Of a stretch of 15,105 bases of DNA, positions 1 to 9,286 are shown in pieces. The position numbers and the translations under genes are program-made. The stretch comes from Irineochytrium annulatum (taxonomy: Eukaryota; Chytridiomycota; Chytridiomycetes; Chytridiales; Chytridiaceae). The notes beneath the pieces were generated by a model. The model did no database searches and was not told the DNA's origin. It saw only the letters and a list, made by a program, of their open reading frames with translations. The stretch is from NCBI GenBank assembly GCA_027600665.1, contig JADGJL010000710.1:1-15105 (forward strand), given 5' to 3'. Each line of letters begins with the position of its first letter. The stretch's first letter is position 1.

Positions 1-949
1 GTGTGGATGAGCCCTGGGGGGATGGGGGTGAAGGAGTTGGTGGAGGGTGCGACACTTTGCGGCACGCCTTTCTTTGGCTGTGCTCCCTTGAGCCCGAAAC
101 GTGAACGCATTATTACATACTATGTGTATGTGTGTCTTTCAACAAATAACACGAGGACACTCAGTACATATTGTTTTCTTAACTCTCGCTGACCCTTCGC
201 CTTGAGTTCGTTTACTGCATCAGTTACTCCCGGGGTGCGGCCGTTGGCGCGATCCACTGTCGCTATGAGGCATATCGTATTTACCATGCTAATGCAGAAA
301 ACGGATACCCGATTATGATGGATTCTTTCACACACTCGGATTCCCCCACTCGCGAATACTCGCCCCACATAACGTAGGATGAGCGCAGAAGTAAGGCACC
401 AAAGGACGCCGATCCTGTATTCTGTACACTGCATCTCCTGAATCGCGCCACAATCGTGCACCTTCCCCTCAAGACGCGGGAGAAATCGAGGTCCGCGCTT
501 GCGCGCCTCGATTTTAGTTCGATGTCCAGAGCTTTCGGTGCATTTAGCGTTCATGACTCCCCATTCAATCGAGAACGCCTCCAGCCAGCCCAAAGAGGAG
601 GTGGACCAAAAAGAAAGGGTGTCCAGGTTGACTCCGTATCAATCCAGCCCATCTCCGCGCGGTGCCGAAGGATATTAGGGACGCGTCGCACATGGAATTC
701 TCCAGGGATGGCACGCGCGGTGGGGCGGATAGGCAACTGATCTTGGCTGCCGTGATTGGAATAGTTCGGTCTTACGATCTAGACTAGTCTTCGCTCTGTA
801 CTCACCCACCCTATTCGGGGCGCCGCCGATCTCTTCCATAAACCATACCCGATCCTACTCTGTCCGGCTTCCTGCAACGTCGAGAGCGCTGCATCCGCCC
901 CAACGCCGACGTCTCCCAGACGTCCTCATATACCCCATCCTCCGCCGAC
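1..949. other. Left flank, no supported gene
   Basis: No gene is supported here. A minus-strand open frame at 120-593 (157 codons) has no recognisable domain and mixed composition; only its last third (about 185-260) looks mildly protein-like. A plus-strand frame entering from the left edge ends at 192 and could be the tail of an upstream gene, but nothing distinguishes it from chance. The last 110 bases before 950 are the 5' leader of the kinase gene: its reading frame is closed by TAA at 839-841 and has no ATG between there and 950. Confidence 0.4.
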
Positions 950-3900
950 ATGCCGAGGGTGAAGTCGCCGTCCCCGCAGCCCATCACCTCGTCGCCGGGG
1001 ACGCCGCAGCCCGACCACCGGCGCCAGGGCTCTGCGTCGCCGTCTTTGAGCAACATCGCGAAGAAGAAGGCGCCGCACTCGGTATCAACGAAATTCCTGA
1101 GCAAGTTGCTCACGCCCTTCAGATCGAGGACTTCGAGCGGAGTGAGTTGTTCACATCACATGAGTTGCTGACAGATACGCAACCAATTAGCCCGACAACG
1201 CCATCGTCGCCGCTGCAGTCGCGAGCAAGCGAGCCGCCGGCCATGCCCATGCCCGGATGCGGAGCCACAGCGCCGGACTCGGTGGCTCCAAAAGCGGCGC
1301 CAACTACCACGACGGGCAGGTCCTCGCCGTGTCGACGCTGGGCCGGCCGCCGTTCCGCGGCGCAAAGGTGGATGCGCCGCCGCCGTCAAAGGATGACCCC
1401 GCGTTCGCCAGGGACGACACCTTCAACGAGGGGACTCACCACGGAGCGAAGTGGGCTTGGGACTCTAACCTGACCGTGCGTGTGGATGCATCCTCGGCCA
1501 GTCTGCCGCGGGTGAGCAGATTCTATGAGCCGCTGCACAGCGATGTCCATCGCTCTCACCACCCGGCGGCATTAGTCGGCGGGCCCTCAGCGTCGCAGGC
1601 GACGCTGAGGGCCGGGCTATCGGAGGACATGCTGAAGGGTGTCGGCCCGTCATCGCTCGTCCGCCAATCCGGCGCCATCGGCTCGCTGCCTCGGCCCTCG
1701 ACTGTCCCCGCCGAGCTCAGGTCCCCGATCGTGCTTCTGACGGATGACGTACAGCGCGTCCAAGTTCTCGACGAGTACGAGCGCGACCTTGAGGCCGAGT
1801 CAAAGGAAAATTACCCTCCCCAGCCCATCATCGCCGCGCTCGCGCCGAGGCCCGCAATGGACACTTTGGAGCCCATGACGGATGAGGAGAACAGTCGACG
1901 GCTTGTCCCGCTTGCCATTCAGCCGCCTTCACAATACGTCCCGCCTTCTCACGCCTCGGCTAGACGAGGCAGCTCGACTCTCTCTCTCTTTCGACGGCCG
2001 ACGGACTCCTGCTCCTCCCGGCGATCTTCAATAAGGTCTATTAACGACCTCGACGCGAGGCACCTTGGCGCCAACCACACCAACCTCAGCACATCGCCCA
2101 CCGACGATGGCGGCCTTGGGACGCACGCCGGCCGGCGGAGGCCCAGCACGCAATCCTCTCTCCTCTCGACCTCGCTCGACTTCGCCGGGTGGGGTCGCCA
2201 ACGGTCCTTCGTCTCCGGCAGCTCGATGCACGCAAACGCCAGAAGGAAGCAGTCTCTCACCGACCCGGGAACGGCACCCTCCATCTCCCACTCGACCGCG
2301 TCAACGGTTACCTTCAACTCGATGTACAACTTCCCCCCGAGCGCTCCCCACTCGGTCGGCCACCGCAACTCCAACTCAACCTTCGGCCACGACATCGACC
2401 TGTCCAGAAGGCGGGCGTCGGCCCAGGAACACGCGCTCAAGACGCAGTCCTATCTTTCGGTCGCTGACAACGTCGGCCCCGTCGGGAACACCAAACGCTC
2501 CCGGTCGGTCGATTTCGGCATCTACCGGTCGACCTCCAACGCGCAGCAAGGGATCGCGGCGGCGGCGGCCGCACACAACGCCAGCGCCGGCGTTCTCACC
2601 CCGACCGCCTCGATGCGACACCCCGCGTCCGGCCATCATCACCACCACCACCATCACCACCGGCACCACCACCACGGCATGTCACGATCCATGACCATGT
2701 CGTCCTCCACTTCTATCTCCACGACCCTCTCCTCCACCAGCGGCGCTTCCCAACACCGCCGCCCGTCTTCCGTCCACCAGGTCGTCGAGACTCACACGAT
2801 CTACGATAAGCGCGACATCAGCCATTGGGTGCTCAGCCCACACGGCGTGGCGGAGGAGGCGCAGGGCCGCGTGAATCAGTACGTAATCCTGCGGGACATC
2901 GGGCGGGGCGCGTTCGGGAGGGTGGTGCTGTGCTTCGAGGACTGCGACGGCGGGAGATACTACGCGTGTAAGGTGATCAGCAAGGCGAGGATCCGGAGGC
3001 AGTATCGGTTTGAGGACGACCCGCTCACGTGCGTCAAGAGAGAGATTGCGATATTAAAGAAGCTGTCCAAGCATCCGAATATTAATGCGCTGGTGGAGGT
3101 TGTGGATGACGAGACGGAGGACAACTTGTATATGAGTGAGTCCTTCTCTTCTCTTTTTTTTTTTTTTTTGGTCCATGGGGGTTTGGTGTTGATGCATGCT
3201 GACGAGCTGTCTAGTTTTCGAGCTTTGCGCTTGCGGGCCGGTGATGACCATCAAGGGTAACGAAAGCGTAAGCCCATTCACTGAGGACCTCGCTCGACGT
3301 TACTTCCGAGACATGGTGCTTGGAATCGAATACCGTAAGCTATTAAGCAACTTTCTGCAATGATCCACCCTGATCATAATTTCTGACGGCTCTTTCATCT
3401 CCTAGTCCATAGCCAAAGCATCATTCACAAGGACATAAAGCCGGAGAATATGCTTTTGACGGAAAACCAGGTCGTGCAGGTCGCCGACTTCGGCATTTCC
3501 CACATGATAAGGGATGGCGACGACGACCTGCTGGAGGACAAGAACTCCTCGCCGGCCTTCTGCCCGCCGGAGGCCTGTTCCGGTATGAATTAATTCAAGT
3601 TCTTGGCGTTGCATAACGCTGACCATCGTTTACACGTTCAGCCGACACTCCCAGCATTCGAGGCCGACCGTTCGATATCTGGTCGCTCGGCGTCACGCTC
3701 TATTGCATGGTGCACGGCAGATGCCCATTCTTCGACGAGTCACCCCTGATGTTGTACGATATGATAAGGACCATGGAGCCCTCTATCGCGGCCCACCTCT
3801 CGGAACCGCTCCGCGTGCTGCTGCTGGGCATGCTGGACAAAGACCCCGAGGCACGCTGGGACCTAGGTCGGATTCGGTCGTGCGACTGGGTCACGAAGGG

Positions 3901-4675
3901 AGGGGAGTGGCCATTGATCTCGGAAGACGAGAACTGCATGTACGAGACCGATGTGACAGAGGAGGAGATACAGAACGTGTTCACGAAGGTAGGCGCCTCA
4001 TCATTTTGGTCACTATCTTGCGTGCGATATATATTGATGAAATCACTACAACGCCCGATTCAGATCAAGAAACTGTTGAGCTTTAAGAACATGCGGAGCC
4101 ACAGCCGCTTGGCCGTACCCGCGGGTCCGTCAGGATACGATAGCATCTGCACGGACGCGAGCCTGAACTCCCGTTCTACGCCGTCCCTGAGCCAGGTCCT
4201 GCGCGCCAAATTTCCACCGCTCTTCACGAGCTCGTCCACCACCATCAGCCACTTCCGGAGCTCAACGAACCTCAGCCAGCTCCAGGTTCCGGTCGAACAA
4301 CCGCAATCGGCGGCGCCCGACCAACAGGGCTCGACCAGCGTCACGCCCAAACCCGCGTTCACCTTCATCCCGATGTCGGCCTTCCTCAACGTCCACCCAA
4401 TGCCCCTCGACGCCGACAAAATCGGCAGCTTAAGATCGCCCGGCGCTCCGCCGCCATCACCGTCGTTCCCGAGTCCTAGTCAGGGCTACGACCCCTTCTA
4501 CACTGCCGCCGGCGCCTCTCGTAAAATCCCGCTCCAGCAGGCTCCCGAGCGGCGATCCAAGTCGCTTGAAGCCGGGCTTCACGCGGAGAAGGACGGGGGG
4601 AGGGAGCCGGTCACGGTCGTGCGCAGGAGGAGCGGGCCGAGCGCGTTGTATTCCAGGTCGTCACGGGAATGCTGA
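950..4675 (+). CDS. CaMKK/SAK1-type serine/threonine kinase, 6 exons
   Basis: Exons 950-1141, 1191-3135, 3215-3334, 3406-3582, 3642-3988 and 4064-4675 join in frame to 1130 residues. Every intron is GT-AG and four contain a CTGAC-type branch site. ATG 950 is the first in frame after the stop at 839. Residues 1-627 are a Ser/Pro/His-rich, apparently disordered extension. The kinase domain begins near Y628: glycine loop G635-x-G637-x-x-G640, ATP lysine K658, helix-C E682, catalytic H760-K-D762 with KPEN, metal-binding DFG at 780-782 and PPEA at 806-809. After the domain the segments SEDENC and VTEEE match the CaMKK family, as do FDIWSLGVTLYC and GRCPFFDE. Such kinases phosphorylate AMPK/SNF1 and related kinases (SAK1, TOS3 and ELM1 in yeast); this role is inferred. 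Oddities: HKD replaces HRD, and the usual GTPAF of the activation segment reads SSPAF, so the regulatory Thr is Ser. The C-terminal ~200 residues are again Ser/Pro-rich. The family is certain; the exact orthologue is not. Confidence 0.9.
1582..1613. repeat. Perfect inverted repeat, 15-bp arms, 2-nt loop
   Basis: Bases 1582-1596 (GGCCCTCAGCGTCGC) are exactly the reverse complement of 1599-1613, with only AG between them. It lies in exon 2 of the CaMKK-type gene, in the disordered N-terminal extension, where it encodes roughly GPSASQATLRA. The GC-rich stem would form a strong hairpin in DNA or mRNA. No terminator or transposon features are present. Confidence 0.85.
2634..2675 (+). repeat. CAC/CAT repeat encoding a histidine tract
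   Basis: Nine His codons, one Arg codon (CGG at 2661) and four more His codons give a 14-residue His-rich run at residues 546-559 of the CaMKK-type kinase, about 70 residues before the catalytic domain. Mixed CAC/CAT codons suggest the tract is not very recent. Poly-His tracts can mediate nuclear-speckle targeting or metal binding in other proteins; no role is shown here. Confidence 0.9.
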
Positions 4676-4820
4676 GTGGGGAGCTAACAATACAAAATAC
4701 ACGGCTGAATCAATGACAGTTTCTTTGCTTTAAACACGACGACAATAAACCAACGTGGTCGTTATGCTTAAATCATCAAAGATAAGTATAATTGCTTGTT
4801 CCAGACAGCAATAGACGAAG
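4676..4820. other. Convergent 3' intergenic spacer
   Basis: An AT-rich spacer between the 3' ends of the plus-strand kinase and the minus-strand gene. AATAAA occurs at 4743-4748 on the plus strand and is a candidate polyadenylation signal for the kinase. Confidence 0.4.
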
Positions 4821-7225
4821 TTATTCACAAGCAAACCTTTGCATGTTGTATAATTCACCCATTTCCCGCTGCAGGAAGAGCTTAACGTCCTACAATTGTT
4901 GCATTTAGATGGTATGCAGGCGGATCAAAATGTAAGTAGCTACCTTCTTCACGTCGACCCTGTCAGCTTCCGGGAGCAGGTGGTAACCCTTCAGCGTCTT
5001 AATCGGAGTCTAAGTGTAAACGGAAGCAGTCTTGAAAGTTAGGAAAGCACCACTGTTGCAAGAAATGTAGCACACGCACATATTACAGCGTGTCAGCCTG
5101 AGTCCCGACGGAGTGACGATAACCTTACTGGTTGCCTTCTCCTTCTTATAATCTCCCAGGCTGATAGCCCTTGAATTTGAAGTTGCCCCGATTTGAGGCT
5201 CGGACGTAAGGACGGCGTTGCAGCTCCCGATGACGAAGTCGGTGCCATCCGCGTCGGAACTCGGCTCCATTCCCATCCCCACTCCCGTTTCCAAAAAGAT
5301 CCCCATCAACGGCCCATACGCGTCTCCTCATCCATCGCACCATCACCAATACTCGCAACAGGCCGCTCGGCCTCCCGAATGCCGGCGACAACGTTCGCTT
5401 CATTCCTTCCGCCACCGTCGATCTCCATCGCATCCACCTCGCTTTCGCGCACAGTCGGCTTCTGCGGCTGAAGGCTCAACTCCCCTTCATCCACCATTGC
5501 CAAAAAAGCAGTCTCCAACATTGGTTCGAGCGCCGACTCTTTATTAGATCTTCGCGGACAAGTCTTATAATCGCCTCGGGAAAGCCGGCCTCCGGATCGC
5601 GCGAGGCGTCCATGTCGGTCCCAAACGACGCGGCGCTATGGTCGTATTTGGCGACGGATTGGACGAGGTCACCTAGAGCGGCTAATATAGCGAGCTTGGC
5701 AAAGCTGTCCATCCCCGGGCCGATGACTTGGCGCTGCTTCCGTATTCCGCTCCGGGCTTCGTTCATATGCTGCGAGGGTACGATTTTCCGCCCCGGGCGC
5801 AGGGCTGGCGCTCGAGACGTTTGGGGACACCTCTGTTGTTACACGGGTTCCCTTGTCGCCGGTATCGCCGTCAAACTTTGACGGTGCGAATGTGCCGCGG
5901 CCGCCCCAACAGGGCTCCTGGCGTCAATCGGGCTCCTGGCCTTGAAGTGGTCAGAGGTGTCGATGCCGTGATGTTTGATTACCTCATGGACATCCGCAGC
6001 GCTGTCGCGTGGCGTGGCTTTGGTGTGCAGGTCGTCATCAGCATCTCTGGCGTTCCTCCTTTCCCTAGCTGTAATGCGCTCTGCACGCGCGCTGTCTTCG
6101 GCCAACACTGTATTTGTAAACGCGCTCTTCTTCGCCTGAGGCTTGCCGCCGACCCGTTTGCCCGCAATCTTCCCCTTCGACAGCGCCTTGCAGGCGGTTG
6201 CGGGGCCCGGTTTGGCAATGGTCGTTGGTTTCGTAGCGCTGTGTGCTTTTACGGTGCTCGTCGACTTCGCGAGCCTCCCCTCCCCAAACTTTTCCTTCAC
6301 CGTGCGAACGAACGGCTCTATGAGAGCATTAGGTATGCCCATAGCCTTGTTAAGAGTGTGCAGGATCTTAGACTTGACCGGAATGATACCGATGCCCTAC
6401 GCGTCTAGCCAGTGCTTCACCAACTTTTCCACGGACGACTTCTTTGTGTCCGCACCGCACTTAGTGCAATACGACCTTCCGACTAGTCATAATCTCCTCC
6501 GGATCCTCATCCCCACCTTGATACCCGCTCTTCCGCTTGCTATTCCGCTTAAACTGGGGCCCTCTGTAATTCCCGCGTCATAGGTCCCGTCGCCATCGTC
6601 ATCATCGTCGACTTGCAGGAACTCGAGGGCAAACTCTCGGACGTATTCCGCACAGAATCGTTCAGGGATGCCCACCGTGGTTTGATAATGAATCGTTTCG
6701 CCCGTAACCTCAGAGCAGACGACCACATACAAGATCTTGTAACCCTTACGGGTCGCGATGGTCTGAGACCACACATCCATCTCCTCGGTGATTTAGGTCT
6801 GAATGATTTTGGAGAACGACGTCTATCCACATGTCGCGTTTCGCTACTGGTACGGTAGATGCCTGACAATTGCGTGGTGCGGGCACCTCGTTGTCGTAAA
6901 AAGAGCTCTCTCTCACGAGAAGCGGCTGGGGACGCACTCGGAAACCGTCCATGGGAAGCTTATTCCGCCAGGATTGGTAGGGCAGGGATCTCCCCCAACG
7001 GAGGGTTGTAGGCAAAAACACAACGCGCGAAGGAGGGCGACTTGGTGTCGAAGTTGCAGGATGTTGCGCTTCTGTTCGCCGACTCGAGCCTCCTTTGCCG
7101 TCAGCTGGTTGGAAAGTGCAACCTTGAGATATAAAACAGAAAGAGCATCGACAGAAAACGAATACAAGTGCGACCAAGTGACCTACACGCTCCTCCAGCG
7201 TCTGCGCGTGCTTGGCAAGATGCAT
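4821..7225 (-). CDS. Multi-exon gene of unknown function, incompletely resolved (possible pseudogene)
   Basis: The 3' end is clear. Exon 4821-4889 (ending QRFACE then TAA) follows a 54-nt intron 4890-4943; exon 4944-5009 follows a likely 66-nt intron 5010-5075; the frame then stays open up to about 5309. At the 5' end, a frame with Met at 7225 (or 7402) ends at 7187, an intron fits 7123-7186, and the join makes a coiled coil (HLAKHAQTLEER then VALSNQLTAKEARV). In between, protein-like pieces lie in different frames: 6780 to about 6525 (RKGYKILYVVVCSEVTGET, then an Asp-rich run), about 6480-6398 (CTKCGADTKKSSVEKLVKHW, Cys pair), 6396-5842 (Lys/Ala-rich, basic), 5766-5530, and 5521 to about 5330 (acidic). 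Short introns could explain some breaks: 6483-6524 (42 nt) and 6863-6916 (54 nt, GTGAGA donor) fit well. A TAG at 6397-6399, a TAA at 5839-5841 and a frame change near 5540 have no clean solution. I recognise no family. It is either an intact gene with many small introns or a decaying one. Confidence 0.45.
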
Positions 7226-7414
7226 TATTCGGATTAATAATTCTCCCTCCGCCCCAGTTTGCAGAGAAAGTAGAGGTGGAATGTCAGGAAGGACGAGCAA
7301 TTCTGGCTGAGGTTCTGGTTGAAATCTGGGCTCCTCCGCCACCTGCAGTGAGCGCAGTGATATTGTGCTGGATGATGATGTTCGAAACTGAAAGTTGATC
7401 AAGCCGCCACACTA

Positions 7415-8426
7415 ATGAAGAGCGCGATCACAGCGGTCGAAAGCGACAACGACAAAGAGAACGCCTACGGGCGCCGCAAGGATGTGATCAAACGGCCTCG
7501 TAGCATCCTCGGGGAGATCCTCCCGGCCGTAGACACGCCGAAGAAGGACTTTGGATTCAGCAGACACCCGAATTCGAAGGCGACTAGCGTTCGCACGAGT
7601 GAGACCCAGAACACCATTATATCGGTCGGTAGGGTGGATTCGCCCAAGATGTCACCCCTACTTGGGATCGCGAGGAGGAAGTCGGGATTTGGGGACGGGG
7701 ATGGAATATCCTTCGGTGGATCCGAGTGCTTTTCGCCTGCGCGGACGAATTCAAAAAGGGGTGGGGATGGAGGGATTGCGGGAGATTTGAGGAGGGCGGG
7801 AATGCTAGCCTCTGTGAGTGCGAGACCATCGACCCGATCGTCATCGCCGCCGGCGAGGGCCGGGCAGAACGGAGGTACGGTGGACTCGGACGACTCGTTC
7901 GGCTTTAAAGCTGCTGAGAAGCTGGCCACCATAGCGCTGCCGAGGAAACCCCTGGCCCACCGTAATATGCACAACGTCCCCAAGCTAAAACCGGTCATCG
8001 TTCAACCGGTGGTGGCCACATTATCGGAAGCGCTTTCGGAATCCGACTCGACGTCATCAGCCGTCGCCCCTGGGCAGATCGCGTCGCCCAAGCCCATGCC
8101 TTTCGAGAAAGAAATGGCGATGCTGAAGACGAAGGCTGCACTGAAGGACCAGCGTGCGACAAAAGCGAAGGCGAAGAAAACCCTGAAATCGCGGAAGAGG
8201 ACGGTTAGGAATGGGTCTGACTCGGAGAGCGAGTTAGAAAATGACACGCCCGGACTTTTCAAGAAGATGCGAGGCAGAGCTTCGACTACGAAGGCGGTTG
8301 CCAACAAGGTTTGAACATTTCAATTACTACCGCTGACCGTGGTAGGAATATGTCGAGGAGACGAAGAAGCGGAAGGGGTACTTCAAGAAAATTGATCGCT
8401 ACAAACTTGAAGAGAAACTTGGGTAA
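7415..8426 (+). CDS. Sororin-like cohesin-protection protein, 2 exons
   Basis: Exons 7415-8308 and 8346-8426 join across a 37-nt intron (GTTTGA donor, CTGAC branch, TAG acceptor) to 324 residues. The frame is closed upstream by TGA at 7376. Features in order: KEN box at 14-16 (APC/C degron), RxxL at 29-32 inside RPRSILGEILPAVDTP (27-42), DFGF at 45-48, SFGF at 161-164, many SP/TP sites (41, 76, 80, 107, 144, 224) and a Lys/Arg-rich segment at about 238-265. Exon 2 encodes the C-terminal YFKKIDRYKLEEKL (310-323). Vertebrate sororin has a SIL-x-EI-x-P-x-TP motif, a KEN box, an FGF motif that binds PDS5, and a C-terminal sororin domain of pattern F-x-x-x-[ED]-x-[FY]-x-L, so the set fits. By family knowledge, sororin counters WAPL to keep sister chromatids together until APC/C and CDK/Aurora control remove it. 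The assignment rests on short motifs only; another cell-cycle-degraded disordered protein is the alternative. The intron is supported because without it the protein ends three codons later and lacks this domain. Confidence 0.65.
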
Positions 8427-8563
8427 TGAATTCTTGGCGACAACACATCCGCATCCTCTGGCTGAAATAGTTGGTTATCACTATTTAACTTTGTACACAT
8501 TACACATACGCGATATTATCAATAATCGTTTGTTGTTTGTTGTGAGGCATTTTTGTCAACTCC
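8427..8563. promoter_or_regulatory. Short spacer upstream of ALG13
   Basis: 137 bases separate the sororin-like stop codon from the ALG13 start. The spacer is AT-rich, with CTATTTAAC near 8480 as the only TATA-like string. It must hold the 3' end of one gene and the promoter of the next, which shows how compact this locus is. Confidence 0.35.
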
Positions 8564-9079
8564 ATGCCGCTGTCTGTGTTCGTCACCGTTGGAACAACGA
8601 AGTTCGACGCGCTCGTCGAGCTGATCGCCACCCCGCGCATAGTAAATGCTCTCAACGACCTGGGTTTCACAGATCTCGTTCTTCAGCACGGGAACAGCTC
8701 GAATCCCTTCAAGGACAAAACTCCAGACGCCAGCAAACGCATTAAGATCTTTGCGTACGATTTTAAGCCGAGCCTAAGGCCCGATATGGAGGCGGCCGCT
8801 TTGATAATCTCACACGCGGGCACGGGGACGATTATCGAGTCACTGGGGCTAAAGAAACGGCTGATTGCGGTTCCAAATCCTACACTGATGCACAACCATC
8901 AACTGGAGTTCGCGTTAGCTCTTGAGGAGGAGGGAAATCTGGTGACTGGGACACTCGAAGATCTTGAGGAAGTGCTCCTTGGGCGGCGATGGGAGAACGT
9001 TAAGGACAGGCCACCAGGCGACATATCCTTGATTAGCTCTGTGTTTGAGGAGGAAGCCGGGTTTCGACCCCGAGCGTGA
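8564..9079 (+). CDS. ALG13: UDP-GlcNAc transferase catalytic subunit ALG13
   Basis: An uninterrupted 171-residue frame. The N-terminus VFVTVGTTKFDALVE, the sugar-nucleotide-binding segment LIISHAGTGTIIESLG and the following NPTLMHNHQLEFA are hallmarks of the ALG13 family (GT28 C-terminal fold). ALG13 pairs with the membrane protein ALG14 on the cytosolic face of the ER and adds the second GlcNAc to dolichol-PP-GlcNAc, the second step of N-glycan assembly. Length and start match standalone fungal ALG13; there is no fusion to ALG14 or to an OTU/Tudor region. The residues CIV-like end is replaced by a short polar tail (FEEEAGFRPRA). ALG14 is not in this window. Confidence 0.93.
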   Translation: MPLSVFVTVGTTKFDALVELIATPRIVNALNDLGFTDLVLQHGNSSNPFKDKTPDASKRIKIFAYDFKPSLRPDMEAAALIISHAGTGTIIESLGLKKRLIAVPNPTLMHNHQLEFALALEEEGNLVTGTLEDLEEVLLGRRWENVKDRPPGDISLISSVFEEEAGFRPRA

Positions 9080-9286
9080 CTCATGGAATGTACAATATAC
9101 CCCTTTTACTCCTTATAATGCATGATTAAAGTTCTGAAAATGTATATATTATGACGTCAGGCCATCCGGATTAATACTCTAAGTTCATTCATACTGTTCG
9201 ATCCTACAATACGCAACGAGAAAGGCAAACTAGATCATAGAACAATTAACAGCGAGGAGAAAGGCAGTGAAAATAATGGGAAGATC
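9080..9286. other. Convergent 3' intergenic spacer
   Basis: An AT-rich spacer between the 3' ends of ALG13 and the minus-strand YANK-type kinase. It must hold both polyadenylation regions. No gene or repeat is seen. Confidence 0.4.

Noticed and set aside
120..593. 157-codon minus-strand open frame near the left edge
   Set aside because: No domain, Cys/Trp-rich mixed composition, no supporting splice sites or neighbours. A frame of this length can arise by chance; only the region around 185-260 looks faintly coding.
2634..2675. CAC repeat as a CRISPR or minisatellite array
   Set aside because: It is a simple trinucleotide run in frame, encoding histidine; there are no spacers or longer repeat units.
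1949..2694. Long antisense and shifted frames inside the CaMKK-type gene (163 and 209 codons)
   Set aside because: They overlap a well-supported coding exon and are the expected by-product of its GC-rich, codon-biased sequence.
4821..7225. Reassigned TAG/TAA codons to explain in-frame stops
   Set aside because: Other genes here end normally at TAA or TGA without evidence of reassigned stops, several breaks fit short introns, and frame shifts also occur. Splicing or decay explains the pattern better.
7465..7998. 177-codon minus-strand frame opposite the sororin-like gene
   Set aside because: The plus frame is longer, carries ordered motifs (KEN, SILGEI, FGF) and splices into a matching C-terminal segment; the antisense frame has none.
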